Origin: Desulfurococcales archaeon
GTDB taxonomy: Archaea > Thermoproteota > Thermoprotei_A > Sulfolobales > NBVN01
Direction: 5' to 3'
Length of the DNA: 11,620 nucleotides
Assembly (NCBI GenBank): GCA_023255965.1
Contig: JAGDWE010000004.1
Span: forward strand, 22,343 to 33,962
Numbering within the stretch: the stretch's first letter is position 1; each line of letters begins with the position of its first letter. Under the pieces are notes generated by a model. That model was not told the DNA's origin. It searched no databases and was given only the letters and a program-made list of their open reading frames with translations. Below are positions 1 to 8,082 of the stretch, piece after piece. Made by a program: the position numbers and the translations under genes.

Positions 1-974
1 TCTAATTTCAGGTGCTTAAAGGAAACCTCAAGCTCAGGTAACTTGCTTATCAACCACTCCTTAATGGACCTACTAAGTGCGTCTCTGCCCACCCAAGCCG
101 ATAATATGTCGAGTAAATCAACTACGTCACTTAAACCTCCACCAACGCCCTTTAACTGGTGATGATATGGGGTCGTAGGCGCTATTGACGCCCTTACACT
201 GTCGAGATACGCCTTAGAGATGGACGAAGGTATTAACAGAGCTATTGCCTCACCCTCATAAACAACTTCTAACGCCTTACTACTTGCCACGGACTTCTCA
301 ACGTTATTTAATAATTCAACTAAGCTACTTAGCTCCTTAAGGACTTCATTTAAGTCCGCCTCATCTACATTACTTCTCCAGTGAATACTATAGCCTCTCC
401 TAATGTAACTTGAGGATAGTGCAACTAACTCTGAAATCCTATTCTTATTCCTTACATGATTGCTGAATGTTAACCTACTACCACGCCCAACTATGGCATA
501 ATACCCAACCACCCTTAACCTGCTTGAGAATAAAGGACGCTCACCCCTCCTTAGAGGAACCTTAATGGATGTGACTGGTAGCTCCATGCCCTTAACGCAT
601 TCGTTAAGGTCCACGACCTGCGCTGGGCCCACTGGGGTCTCTACTAAGCATTCACCATCCCTCTTATCAATTACATGTGTCTTAAACGTCGAGTAAAGCC
701 CTATGCTGGGTACTAATGTAATCATGTATGGTATTGTACTCGTTAACATATTGACCACGTACCTTACTGCCTTAGGGAAGCCTATCACCAAGATATTTGA
801 TGGATCGCTATCATCAGACTTAATTGTTACGTCTGCCGCCTCACCCCTTAAACTATTAATCCCTAGGCGCTTAGCGATGGTCTCACTAACATCAACTAAC
901 GTAAGCCCCCTATCATAGAGTATCTTTGAGATCGCGGTCGAATATATGCCTCTAACCCTAACTTTATATACCAT
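1..974 (-). CDS. fau-1: RNA-binding protein AU-1 / RNase E/G-like (FAU-1), C-terminus beyond window
   Basis: The minus-strand frame is open from an ATG at 974 to the window edge, giving 324 residues with no stop. The N-terminus (MVYKVRVRGIYSTAISKILY) matches the opening of the archaeal AU-1 family. Further on come a DVTIKSDD stretch near residue 50 and a YHHQLKGVGGGLSD segment near residue 275, where the family carries its HH(R/Q)LK motif. Family knowledge: Pyrococcus FAU-1 is an RNase E/G-related protein that binds AU-rich RNA and takes part in 5S rRNA processing. Family members are about 450-470 residues, so roughly 130 residues with the DUF402 domain should lie to the left. Only 12 nt separate it from the UPF0147 stop, so the two are probably co-transcribed. 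I did not see a strong Shine-Dalgarno site. The family call rests on recognition, not on a search. Confidence 0.8.
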   Translation of the reverse strand, partial: MVYKVRVRGIYSTAISKILYDRGLTLVDVSETIAKRLGINSLRGEAADVTIKSDDSDPSNILVIGFPKAVRYVVNMLTSTIPYMITLVPSIGLYSTFKTHVIDKRDGECLVETPVGPAQVVDLNECVKGMELPVTSIKVPLRRGERPLFSSRLRVVGYYAIVGRGSRLTFSNHVRNKNRISELVALSSSYIRRGYSIHWRSNVDEADLNEVLKELSSLVELLNNVEKSVASSKALEVVYEGEAIALLIPSSISKAYLDSVRASIAPTTPYHHQLKGVGGGLSDVVDLLDILSAWVGRDALSRSIKEWLISKLPELEVSFKHLKL

Positions 975-986
975 TACATTAACCTA

Positions 987-1274
987 CTAATCCTTAATAG
1001 TTGAAAGTATTGCCATTATATTCCATATCATCGTCCTTGTATGTATAGGCATATTTGGGTCCTGACCTACCTCATCTAAAATGCTAATAGCATTGGCAGC
1101 CCTCACACCAGGCGATAACGTCTTATCCTGTAGCATATTCAATGACTCGATGGCAGCCCTCCTTATGTTTCTAGGTACGCTAGCATCACTTACTATCCTA
1201 TTTAATAACCTCATAGCCTGAACTAACTTAGCTTCGTTAAGTGATTTGATATCCACTTTCGATTCATTACTCAT
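987..1274 (-). CDS. UPF0147 family protein
   Basis: A 95-residue all-helical protein. The signature SVPRNIRRAAIESL (about residues 33-46), SPGVRAANAISILDE (about 54-68) and DPNMPIHTRTMIWN (about 71-84) are the conserved blocks of UPF0147, an archaeal family of unknown function and about this length. Start choice: a GTG at 1283 would add three residues. That GTG lies inside a GGGGTGAT Shine-Dalgarno sequence placed 4 nt before the ATG at 1274, so I prefer the ATG. It is the first gene of a short minus-strand unit with FAU-1, hinting at an RNA- or ribosome-related role. That link is inference from position only. Confidence 0.88.
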   Translation of the reverse strand: MSNESKVDIKSLNEAKLVQAMRLLNRIVSDASVPRNIRRAAIESLNMLQDKTLSPGVRAANAISILDEVGQDPNMPIHTRTMIWNIMAILSTIKD

Positions 1275-1340
1275 CAGTATCACCCCATTAAACCGTAGAT
1301 AAATATAAGTACACTAGCTAAATAGTTTTAATGGTAATTA
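1275..1340. promoter_or_regulatory. Divergent promoter region between UPF0147 and zinc-ribbon gene
   Basis: Only 66 bp separate two divergent starts. An AT-rich block (AAATATAAGT, 1301-1310; minus strand ACTTATATTT) lies about 26 bp from the UPF0147 start and is a credible TATA box for that gene. On the plus strand, either the same block or GTTTTAAT (1324-1331) could serve the zinc-ribbon gene. The UPF0147 side also has a GGGGTGAT Shine-Dalgarno site at 1279-1286. Promoter assignment is by eye. Confidence 0.5.
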
Positions 1341-1709
1341 ATGATGCCAGATGAAGCTACAGTTAAGAAGATGAGTGAGCTGCTTAGATTAGGAGCTGTA
1401 ATGATGAGTGAGGCATGCCCTATATGCTCACTGCCTCTATTTAAATTAAGGAGCGGTGAAGTTATCTGCCCAGTCCATGGAAGGGTGCAGATAGTTAAGT
1501 CTGATGAAGAGATAATAACTGTAGGCACTCTCGCTGCATTAGATGAGTTAGAGAAATTCGCGGTTAATACTATAAATAGGATGCGTAATGAGTTGGAGAA
1601 CGGAGGCTTAAGTATGGATTTAGATTCTGTAAGGACCTTAAGCATGTGGTTAGACATACTTGAGAGGGTTAGGAGGCTTAAGCTAATCATCGAACGTAGT
1701 AGGAGTTGA
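1341..1709 (+). CDS. Zinc-ribbon protein, Sjogren's syndrome/scleroderma autoantigen 1 family
   Basis: A 122-residue protein. An N-terminal helix (residues 3-22, containing VKKMSELLRLGAVMMSEAC) leads into a zinc ribbon with ligands C26, C29, C43 and H46 (CPIC then CPVH). This is the arrangement of the archaeal autoantigen-1 (Auto_anti-p27) family, which normally carries a helix plus one such ribbon. The C-terminal part (about 60-122) is predicted helical, charged and possibly coiled-coil. Two adjacent ATG codons (1341 and 1344) are both possible starts. No Shine-Dalgarno site is apparent, which fits a short-leader or leaderless message. The function of the archaeal family is not established; nucleic-acid or protein binding is a guess from the zinc ribbon. 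It is the only plus-strand gene in the left 8 kb and a single-gene unit. Confidence 0.82.
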   Translation: MMPDEATVKKMSELLRLGAVMMSEACPICSLPLFKLRSGEVICPVHGRVQIVKSDEEIITVGTLAALDELEKFAVNTINRMRNELENGGLSMDLDSVRTLSMWLDILERVRRLKLIIERSRS

Positions 1710-1715
1710 GCTCCT

Positions 1716-1730
1716 CCCCTTCTTAAGGGG
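1716..1730. terminator. Hairpin in the convergent intergenic region
   Basis: CCCCTT-CTT-AAGGGG forms a perfect 6-bp stem with a 3-nt loop, 7 nt after the zinc-ribbon gene stop. The T-rich stretches that archaeal termination usually needs (CCCCTTTACT near 1738, CTATTTTATAG near 1759) follow it. It lies between two converging transcription units (stops at 1709 and 1818) and may act for both. The rest of 1731-1817 holds nothing else I can name. Confidence 0.4.
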
Positions 1731-1817
1731 CGATGGTCCCCTTTACTGTCACAGAGCGCTATTTTATAGGGCCTTCATCCACACCTCAAAGAGATTGCGC
1801 TTTTAGTTGTAAATTAG

Positions 1818-2411
1818 CTAGGCCTTGACATACTTAATGATCAGGTTAAACACTTCATCTAATACTGAATTAAGATCCCTCATGGCATCTACAAGTATTA
1901 ATTCGCCTCTTCTCACTAACTCCAGGTATATTTCCCTAGCCCTCTTAATTAATTCTAGGTTAGATTCTAACTCCTTAACCCTAGTTGCAGAGTGCTTCTT
2001 CCTCATCAACCCTACGTCAGGTTCTACGTCAAGGTATATAGCTAACTTAGGCCTTAAAACGTATCTATTGACGCTTAATATCCAGTTAATATCCGCTCCT
2101 TGAGCTCCTTGATACGCTATCGATGAGTAGTAGTACCTATCGCTGATGACCACGTATCCTGAGTTCAAGTACGGAATTACCTCTTTTTTAATATGGTAGT
2201 ACCTATCTAGGGCCATAATGAGCGTCTGAAGTATTGGATCTAAATCCCCCCAGTAAGCAGTGATGAAATCAGCTGAGAACTTATAGAACGGCTCGTAGGT
2301 GTATATCGATTTAATACCTAACCCATTTAACCTCCTAGTTAATTCCTTAGCTACGGTTGTCTTACCCGCGCCGTCGATTCCCTCAATAACTATGAATGAG
2401 CCTTCACTCAA
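1818..2411 (-). CDS. tmk: Thymidylate kinase (dTMP kinase)
   Basis: Phosphorylates dTMP to dTDP with ATP, in the cytoplasm. The 197-residue length is normal. The P-loop GIDGAGKTT is at residues 11-19, the YEPF substrate-loop segment at 39-42, the DRY motif (SDRYYYSS) at 90-97, and a basic LID region (RKKHSATR) at 137-144. The start is a TTG at 2411, overlapping the end of the upstream dehydratase small-subunit gene by 8 nt, with GAGGG about 9 nt before it. The MSEGSFIVIEGIDG opening fits the family and there is no better start upstream. It is the last gene of the seven-gene minus-strand operon. Its presence beside isoprenoid genes looks like a growth-linked passenger, with no direct pathway link. 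Confidence in function is high. Confidence 0.93.
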   Translation of the reverse strand: MSEGSFIVIEGIDGAGKTTVAKELTRRLNGLGIKSIYTYEPFYKFSADFITAYWGDLDPILQTLIMALDRYYHIKKEVIPYLNSGYVVISDRYYYSSIAYQGAQGADINWILSVNRYVLRPKLAIYLDVEPDVGLMRKKHSATRVKELESNLELIKRAREIYLELVRRGELILVDAMRDLNSVLDEVFNLIIKYVKA

Positions 2412-2802
2412 TGATTAAAACCCTCGAATTACTTAGTAGCTTACCTAGACATTCCCTACCGTTACAGTGTTTTTCAACGTAGTTGATTAAGTTACTCCAA
2501 TCATTGGCTAGAGCTAGGGGGATGCTCGAGATCACGCATCCAGCAATTAACAGTGGATCTAAGTCCTTGACGATCATCGCATTAGGGGCTAAGGACTTCT
2601 TGGATAATCCATATATAACGTAAGGACCTACGGTACTGCCCCTACTGCCCGGGAATATGAGTATCTTCCCCTTCAGTGGGCCGTAGCCTGAGAGGGCTCC
2701 GCTATCTAGGTCTATATCCCCTAGGAACGAAATATACTTATTTACGATGGCTATAACGCCTTCAGCATCACCTGGCACTAAGGGCTTAACTTTGAACTCC
2801 AC
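2404..2802 (-). CDS. Phosphomevalonate dehydratase small subunit (aconitase X swivel domain, DUF126)
   Basis: A 132-residue swivel-domain protein. The conserved block FPGSRGSTVGPYVIY (about residues 50-64) followed by APNAMIVKDLDPLLIAGCVISSIPL (about 72-96, described here by its key residues GSTVG, APNA and AGC) is the hallmark of DUF126/AcnX small subunits. With the large subunit it dehydrates (R)-mevalonate 5-phosphate to trans-anhydromevalonate 5-phosphate in the archaeal modified mevalonate pathway, characterised in Aeropyrum pernix. The gene starts with GTG directly after the TAG stop of the large-subunit gene, with GAGGG a few bases upstream. Translation is therefore probably coupled to give equal amounts of the two subunits. 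The next gene, tmk, overlaps its 3' end by 8 nt. It could in principle serve another AcnX substrate (hydroxyproline-type), but the UbiD neighbour argues for mevalonate. Confidence 0.9.
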   Translation of the reverse strand: MEFKVKPLVPGDAEGVIAIVNKYISFLGDIDLDSGALSGYGPLKGKILIFPGSRGSTVGPYVIYGLSKKSLAPNAMIVKDLDPLLIAGCVISSIPLALANDWSNLINYVEKHCNGRECLGKLLSNSRVLIIE

Positions 2803-4035
2803 CTAAAATCCCTCGATACCGCGTCCTAGGAAGTACCAACGTACTAGCTCATCCAATTCTACGGTAACTACCGGTAACTTACTTAACCTGCTCACGTAAT
2901 TGCATGCCTTAATGGAGTCTGTTACCATGTAATTAATCCCAAGCCTATCTATCCTAGAGACAATAGCACATCCATCGCTTATCACCTTAACATTATACCT
3001 GGACAATTTACCTAGCATATTTACGACATCTCTATCTAGAAATGACTTATGCGTAGTTATCCATAACTCCCTATCATTAAAAGGCGTGTAACCACCCACT
3101 TTACTAGCCATGACAGCTAATTTCATTAAAACGGTTTTTAACTCACGGTAGCTTAGATGAGGACATCCGATGAGATACAAACCCCTGCCTCCACTTAACT
3201 CCCTCCTAAGACCGTCCATGTATTTCTTTAAGTCATTATAGGTGACCATTAACCTCTCCTTAAAGTCCCCATCAGCAAATAACTCCCTATAATCCGGGGT
3301 CACAGGCTCAATGACGGTCATCGCCGTATTTGATGAAGTTCCAATGGAGGATAGGAATGCCTTTAATTCATAATTATTACTAAATTTAATGCCCCTTACG
3401 TAAGGTATCCTATTACCAATTAAGTCGCCGATCATTAGGCCTAGAAAAGACTTCTCAACAGGACTCTGAGGGGATTCAACATCAATGAGCACCTCAGGTA
3501 TCCTGCCGTCTTTTAGGTGAACACCTGACTTATAAGTCCTGCCTACTAATGCAGCAAGCAGTGCTAGCGGTCCTCCCTCCTTATTGCTACGTGAACCCAG
3601 CACACTATTAGAATATAATACAGCATTACTTTCGGCCCAAGCTAAATGCTCTCCATACCTAGGCGGCCTGACATTGTATGGTACGCATGTATAGAATGAA
3701 ACTCCTAACCTATTAAGCGCTTCAATAATTGCTAACTGCTTATTAATGACTTCATCGCTATGCCTAACACCTAGGAAGTCATCTAAGACCATGTGTGGGT
3801 TAGCCGAGGTAAATACCTCCACACGTCCTCCACGTATTAATAAGTCATTAATGAAATTAAGTCCTGCATCACCTATGTTAAAGTACGAAATACCTGATAT
3901 GTGGGCATGAGTTATTTCGATCGTTTCCTGAGCACCTAATGCCTCGCCTACAGCGACTAATACCTTCATGGCCAGGGCTTTAGCCTCACCTAACTCGCCA
4001 CTTAGTAATTTTTCCTCAAACTTACTTAGATACAT
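2803..4035 (-). CDS. Phosphomevalonate dehydratase large subunit (aconitase X catalytic domain)
   Basis: A 410-residue AcnX (DUF521) catalytic subunit. The early motif THAHISGISYFNIGDAG (about 42-58) and FTSANPH (about 75-81) are typical of the family. The four cysteines are C117 (YTCVPY), C291 (IGCPH), C356 (SDGCAIVS) and C378. The first three sit at the usual ligand positions, so they are the likely iron-sulphur cluster ligands; that is inference from family pattern. Partner of the DUF126 subunit encoded immediately downstream. Together they perform the dehydration step of the archaeal mevalonate route. ATG start at 4035; 28 nt separate it from the decarboxylase gene upstream, the widest gap in the operon. 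Fe-S dependence would make the step oxygen-sensitive, which suits an anaerobic or microaerobic thermophile. Confidence 0.92.
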   Translation of the reverse strand: MYLSKFEEKLLSGELGEAKALAMKVLVAVGEALGAQETIEITHAHISGISYFNIGDAGLNFINDLLIRGGRVEVFTSANPHMVLDDFLGVRHSDEVINKQLAIIEALNRLGVSFYTCVPYNVRPPRYGEHLAWAESNAVLYSNSVLGSRSNKEGGPLALLAALVGRTYKSGVHLKDGRIPEVLIDVESPQSPVEKSFLGLMIGDLIGNRIPYVRGIKFSNNYELKAFLSSIGTSSNTAMTVIEPVTPDYRELFADGDFKERLMVTYNDLKKYMDGLRRELSGGRGLYLIGCPHLSYRELKTVLMKLAVMASKVGGYTPFNDRELWITTHKSFLDRDVVNMLGKLSRYNVKVISDGCAIVSRIDRLGINYMVTDSIKACNYVSRLSKLPVVTVELDELVRWYFLGRGIEGF

Positions 4036-4063
4036 GCTTAAGCCCGCTGTCCTCTCTCGCCCC

Positions 4064-5377
4064 TTATGTTGGGGCCTTCAATCGTAATTCGTTAGGTCTT
4101 CGATATTCATGAGCGCTGCCTAGGGGCGCTGTAGCGTCGATACCTATCTTATCTGTTAAACCGTCGTTAGAGCTTGGATCTAGCGTTGAACCCCGGGCAC
4201 CTTTAATTATTATCAGGTCCTCAGATGCTTGAACCCTCGTGGCTATAGCCCACTCAACATCAGCTGGGTTATCGGGATCCACATCACCATCAACAACTAC
4301 CACATGCTTAAGGCTCGGATGCCCTGCAAAAGCCGCTAATATAGCGTTCTTAGCATCTCCATCATCATTTTTATCTATGGAGATAACCGCATGTAGCCAA
4401 CAACCACTTGATGGGGTCAACCTTACTTTATGTACCTTGGGTACGACTCTCCTAACGCTATCCCATATGGCTGCCTCCCTAGGGAAACCCATGAGTAACT
4501 TATGCTCCATGCCACCAGGCAGTATTACGTGAAATAGCCTATCGCCATCTAATGCCGTTAAATACATCGAATTAACTTTAACTATGGGCTGGGGCCTTAC
4601 CCTGTCATACAGTCCTAATAAGTCGAGGAAGGGCCCCTCGTTAACTAACTCCCTAGTTATGGTGCCCTCCATAACAACTACGGACTCGCACGGCACCGGT
4701 AAATCATGTTTAGGGGTTCTACACATCCTTAGATCTCCGCCTAATAACTCCCTAACTAACCCAAGCTCAAATACACCATAAGGAGGTGATGTAGATGCTG
4801 CAAGTAGCACCGATGGGTGTACTCCAATAACTACGGCTATCGGCGTATCCCTACCCAACTTGCTATTTAGCATCGTAATCCTATATAAATGCCTTGGAAC
4901 CAATCTAATAGCCATCCTACTACCATCAAGTAGCATTAACCTATGGATTGATGCATTATACCCCTCCACATCTGGCGTCTTGGCAATGACTATAGATGAC
5001 GTTAGATACATACCTCCGTCTCCCTTAAAGAACTTGATGAATGGTAGCTTCCTTAAATCACCATCTAATTCAATGAAGTAGTTATTGAATTCGCCTTCAA
5101 TGAACGATGTCCTGCCACCACCTAATACCCTTAATACCTTAGTATAGGCTTCCTCATCACTTGACGCACCTATGGATCTATATAGCTTACCTCTAGTATT
5201 TACTACATTACCGACACAAGGTAATTCGCTTCCTTTAACCTTAAACAACGCCGTAGCCCCCCTTAAGTCAGAGTCTAATAACTTATATGTTGGCTCTAAG
5301 TACGGACTTAACTCACCATAGTCCTCGATAAGTTCTTCACCTTTAATTAAGTCGATGAACGACCTTAAAGTAGGCAC
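4064..5377 (-). CDS. UbiD-family decarboxylase, probable anhydromevalonate phosphate decarboxylase
   Basis: A 437-residue UbiD-like prenyl-FMN-dependent decarboxylase. Family blocks seen in order are: IRLVPRHLYR (about 157-166), PIAVVIGVHPS, PPYGVFELGLVRELLGG, the acidic block VPCESVVVMEG, EGPFLDLLGLYD, and near the C-terminus VDGDVDPDNPADVEWAIATR then LDPSS and KIGIDAT. In the archaeal mevalonate pathway this enzyme converts trans-anhydromevalonate 5-phosphate to isopentenyl phosphate. Adjacency to both dehydratase subunits makes this substrate much more likely than ubiquinone or menaquinone precursors. It needs prenylated FMN from a UbiX enzyme, which is not in this window. The start is a GTG at 5377, overlapping the upstream kinase gene by 13 nt, with a GGGTGAG Shine-Dalgarno site 3 nt before it. 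Confidence 0.88.
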   Translation of the reverse strand: MPTLRSFIDLIKGEELIEDYGELSPYLEPTYKLLDSDLRGATALFKVKGSELPCVGNVVNTRGKLYRSIGASSDEEAYTKVLRVLGGGRTSFIEGEFNNYFIELDGDLRKLPFIKFFKGDGGMYLTSSIVIAKTPDVEGYNASIHRLMLLDGSRMAIRLVPRHLYRITMLNSKLGRDTPIAVVIGVHPSVLLAASTSPPYGVFELGLVRELLGGDLRMCRTPKHDLPVPCESVVVMEGTITRELVNEGPFLDLLGLYDRVRPQPIVKVNSMYLTALDGDRLFHVILPGGMEHKLLMGFPREAAIWDSVRRVVPKVHKVRLTPSSGCWLHAVISIDKNDDGDAKNAILAAFAGHPSLKHVVVVDGDVDPDNPADVEWAIATRVQASEDLIIIKGARGSTLDPSSNDGLTDKIGIDATAPLGSAHEYRRPNELRLKAPT

Positions 5378-6669
5378 TTGCTCACCCTACTTACCTCCTC
5401 ATACTTCTCGTTCAATTTAACCTTACCTAATATTAAACCCCCTATACTACCATTCCATGAGGTTAGGACATATATGTTGCCATCAACGTAATTGACGCTA
5501 TCAATGATGCCTACGCCTACATCCCTTAGATCGCCATCTAGGATCCCGACAAGCAATCCCCTCTCATCACCTTCATTAATTACGTTTAGCTCTAAGTTAT
5601 CGCTATATGGGCTTAAATCACATACGCTGGTCCCCCTCCTCAAGACTAAGTTTAGGGTATTGCCGTATATCGATGCGTATAATACGTTATTGCATGCTTC
5701 CTGAGGTAATTTAACGTAATTTATTAACTCATTAACATCTAACCTCCTACCGCTTAATAAGCATGAACCAAGCATAACTATATTATTAATAGCTAGCTTA
5801 ATCCTACGTACATTACTAAGTAGCTTACTGTATGCCTGCTGACGTAGGAACCTCCTATCATCCCTACTACGCTCCCTAACAACCTTAGGTCTGGGCACTA
5901 GTACTACCTCGATATTACTTCCCCTTAATGAGTTCCTAATGTATTCATATATCTCATCACTTAATACGTATACATGAGTAGGTCTCATCAACTTAATCAT
6001 CAACTGCTTTAACTCAAGTGCTGAAGGTCCCGTAACCCAACCATCAGTATTTACTATTAAATCGGAGCCTGAATTAATTAGCTCGCTAACTACTTCCTGG
6101 AAGGCCGTTACGTATTGAGTTAGACAGTACTGAGGTGAAGTACATCCTACGAACTTGATCTTAATGGGCTGTAGCTCACGCAGCCATATGAACTTATTAG
6201 TTGGCCTCGCTACGCCTATAGTACATGGGATTGCGATATCCTCCTGACCAACATCGGTATCAACTACGTATACCTCCCTGCCCTTACTGATTAATTGATT
6301 AGCTATGAACGCCGTTAACGATGTCTTCCCAGATTCCGTGGGTCCTAATATGATTACACGCAGTGGCTTACTGTAGTTCAGCAGCCTACTACATAGATCG
6401 AGCCATGCATCTACTACTTCCTCGCCCTCCCTAGGCTCCTCTACGGATCCTCCATCACCTAGGATTACCTTAAGCTCACTACGTTTTACTGCCTTAACTC
6501 CGTACGACCTAAACCTGCTGATGATTAGCTTACTAGGAGGAGGGAAGCTCGCACCTGAGATAAGTAGCTCACCGCTTAATACTTCAATGCTAGCAGGTCC
6601 TGAAACCCTAACTACCTTACCTTCATCAAGTGATAATGTAATTATCAAGTTGACCCCGGAATGCATCAT
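5365..6669 (-). CDS. Clp1/Grc3/Nol9-family polynucleotide 5'-hydroxyl kinase
   Basis: A 434-residue protein in three parts: an N-terminal beta domain (about 1-85), a P-loop kinase domain, and a C-terminal beta domain (about 320-434). Visible kinase motifs are the Walker A GPTESGKTS (109-117), a Walker B-like DTDVGQED (137-144), the clasp-like NTDGWVTG near 207-214, and a basic lid RERSRDDRRFLRQQAY near 275. Archaeal Clp1 homologues phosphorylate 5'-OH ends of RNA or DNA, presumably in RNA repair or tRNA processing. The C-terminal 13 nt overlap the decarboxylase start. Two ATG codons (6669, 6666) are possible starts and no good Shine-Dalgarno site precedes them. A TTG eight codons in has a GGGGT just before it and could be an alternative start. 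Why an RNA kinase lies within a lipid operon is not evident. Confidence 0.87.
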   Translation of the reverse strand: MMHSGVNLIITLSLDEGKVVRVSGPASIEVLSGELLISGASFPPPSKLIISRFRSYGVKAVKRSELKVILGDGGSVEEPREGEEVVDAWLDLCSRLLNYSKPLRVIILGPTESGKTSLTAFIANQLISKGREVYVVDTDVGQEDIAIPCTIGVARPTNKFIWLRELQPIKIKFVGCTSPQYCLTQYVTAFQEVVSELINSGSDLIVNTDGWVTGPSALELKQLMIKLMRPTHVYVLSDEIYEYIRNSLRGSNIEVVLVPRPKVVRERSRDDRRFLRQQAYSKLLSNVRRIKLAINNIVMLGSCLLSGRRLDVNELINYVKLPQEACNNVLYASIYGNTLNLVLRRGTSVCDLSPYSDNLELNVINEGDERGLLVGILDGDLRDVGVGIIDSVNYVDGNIYVLTSWNGSIGGLILGKVKLNEKYEEVSRVSKCLL

Positions 6670-6685
6670 GATTCAGGGTTATTAA

Positions 6686-7483
6686 TTACTTTTTACTATT
6701 GACGAGGCCTCCTTTCGCAGTAAATCCTTCTATAAGCTCCTTAACTAAACTATTAACCAATTCCTCAACCTCCCCCTTAGACTTACCTGATGCGCATACG
6801 TATACAGATAGTATGGGACTGCCTAATTCCGTCCCCTTTGGCTGGGTCTTAACGTAGGCTACAGGATACCTCTTAAGTACCTTATTAACTACCTCAGCTG
6901 CTGTTGACTCAGGCAGCGCCCTAACCTCGAATTCCTTCTCAACCAACGATATATCAGGACCTACAGACCTCAGCAGGGGCTCTACGTACCCCTCAAACAT
7001 CGCCTCCATTTCCTTAGGCACTCCTGGTAAGGCGATGATCAACTTATCCTCAACCTCCACATGAATTCCAGGAGCAGTTCCTACGGGATTAGGTATCGCT
7101 TTAGCGCCTCTAGGTAGTAGCGCCATCTTCAATCTCTCATTGGTTAGTGGGAGGTTTAACTTAGAGTATTTAGTCTTAATCATCTCTAACGCATCATCAT
7201 TTAGCACTAGGTCTACGTTAATCGCCTTAGCTATCGCTTCAGCCGTCCTATCATCGTACGTAGGTCCTAGACCCCCGGTGGTTATAATTACCTTAGATCC
7301 AGGAAGTACGTACCTTAAAAACCTCGAAATCAATTCAACATCATCAACCAATGATATATTACCTAGTAAGTTATAGCCCAGCAGTACTAACTTCCTACCC
7401 AAGTAACTAGCATTAGTGTTCACCACTCTTCCGTGAACTACTTCATTACCTATGGTGAATATCCATGCATTATACTCACTCAT
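6686..7483 (-). CDS. CinA/MoCF-domain protein (nicotinamide mononucleotide deamidase-related)
   Basis: A 265-residue protein with the molybdopterin-binding-like (MoCF/COG1058) domain. Motifs are IGNEVVHGRVVNTNASYLG (11-29), TTGGLGPTYDDRT (68-80), PVGTAPGI, and LPGVPKEM near 155. About 85 further residues resemble the linker domain of CinA. The C-terminal CinA amidase (pncC) domain present in bacterial CinA is absent, which is normal for short archaeal members. Bacterial CinA proteins of this type act as ADP-ribose or NMN-pyrophosphate-related hydrolases. The archaeal substrate is not settled, so no gene symbol is given. The ATG at 7483 overlaps the upstream gene's stop as ATGA, with GGTG upstream, indicating translational coupling. 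Confidence 0.86.
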   Translation of the reverse strand: MSEYNAWIFTIGNEVVHGRVVNTNASYLGRKLVLLGYNLLGNISLVDDVELISRFLRYVLPGSKVIITTGGLGPTYDDRTAEAIAKAINVDLVLNDDALEMIKTKYSKLNLPLTNERLKMALLPRGAKAIPNPVGTAPGIHVEVEDKLIIALPGVPKEMEAMFEGYVEPLLRSVGPDISLVEKEFEVRALPESTAAEVVNKVLKRYPVAYVKTQPKGTELGSPILSVYVCASGKSKGEVEELVNSLVKELIEGFTAKGGLVNSKK

Positions 7484-8067
7484 CTCAGCACCTTAATAAC
7501 ATATACCAACCTCTGTATTATAGTTAACGTGCCTAGGATTACTACGGCTATGAGTAAGTACTCAGCTATAGTTACGCTAATGAGCAAGGCAATTACCGAT
7601 ATTACCAGGAGCGAAATGACCCTCTCACCCCTCTCTAAGCATCCCACGCCCTCAAGGCTAATGCCTAGTGACTCAGCCCTACATCTAACGTAACTTACTA
7701 GAAGCGATACTGATGTAGCTATGAGTATTAAGTACATACTAATTCCTAGGTAATTAAATGAGATTAGGTAAGCAATATCTGAGACTCTATCGCAGAATGA
7801 ATCTATGAAGCCCCCCAGCATACTAGTCCTTGAAGTAGCGCGGGCTACTGCGCCATCTAACCAGTCGAGAAGTGATGATAGTGCTATTAGTATTGGTATT
7901 AGCCATTTAATACCCAAATAACCAGCAGGTACAGTCAGCAATGCCGTAATGACGCCGAGCACTGTTAGCTCGTTTGGAGTGAGCCCTAACCTGCTTAGGG
8001 CGGTACCTAACTTCGTGCTTAAGGGCATTAATGCGTTCCTCAACCTGCCTAGCATTACCTCAACCAC
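7480..8067 (-). CDS. CDP-alcohol phosphatidyltransferase, probably an archaetidyl (inositol-phosphate) synthase
   Basis: A 195-residue integral membrane enzyme. It carries an exact DGx2ARx8Gx3Dx3D motif: D71, G72, A75, R76, G85, D89 and D93. Hydrophobic segments near residues 34-51, 54-70, 95-120 and 140-175 are consistent with five or six membrane helices. The family transfers a CDP-linked lipid onto a polar alcohol. In archaea the usual products are archaetidylinositol phosphate, archaetidylserine or archaetidylglycerol phosphate. The length and single motif fit archaetidylinositol-phosphate synthase, but the acceptor cannot be read from sequence. First gene of the operon that also makes isoprenoid precursors. 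Starts: GTG at 8067 lies about 26 bp from a TATA-like box (leaderless possibility). ATG at 8055 has GAGGT just before it and is a good alternative. Confidence 0.87.
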   Translation of the reverse strand: MVEVMLGRLRNALMPLSTKLGTALSRLGLTPNELTVLGVITALLTVPAGYLGIKWLIPILIALSSLLDWLDGAVARATSRTSMLGGFIDSFCDRVSDIAYLISFNYLGISMYLILIATSVSLLVSYVRCRAESLGISLEGVGCLERGERVISLLVISVIALLISVTIAEYLLIAVVILGTLTIIQRLVYVIKVLR

Positions 8068-8082
8068 GTAATTATAGCTTAG

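Noticed and set aside
703..918. A 71-codon plus-strand open frame
   Set aside because: Antisense to the FAU-1 coding sequence, with no ribosome-binding site and low-complexity composition.
1328..1690. A 120-codon minus-strand open frame
   Set aside because: It lies wholly antisense to the zinc-ribbon gene, whose CPIC/CPVH ligands and family resemblance are clear. The antisense product is a serine- and leucine-rich shadow.
4239..5081. Several plus-strand open frames of 65-97 codons
   Set aside because: All are antisense to the UbiD-family gene, which has conserved motifs along its whole length.
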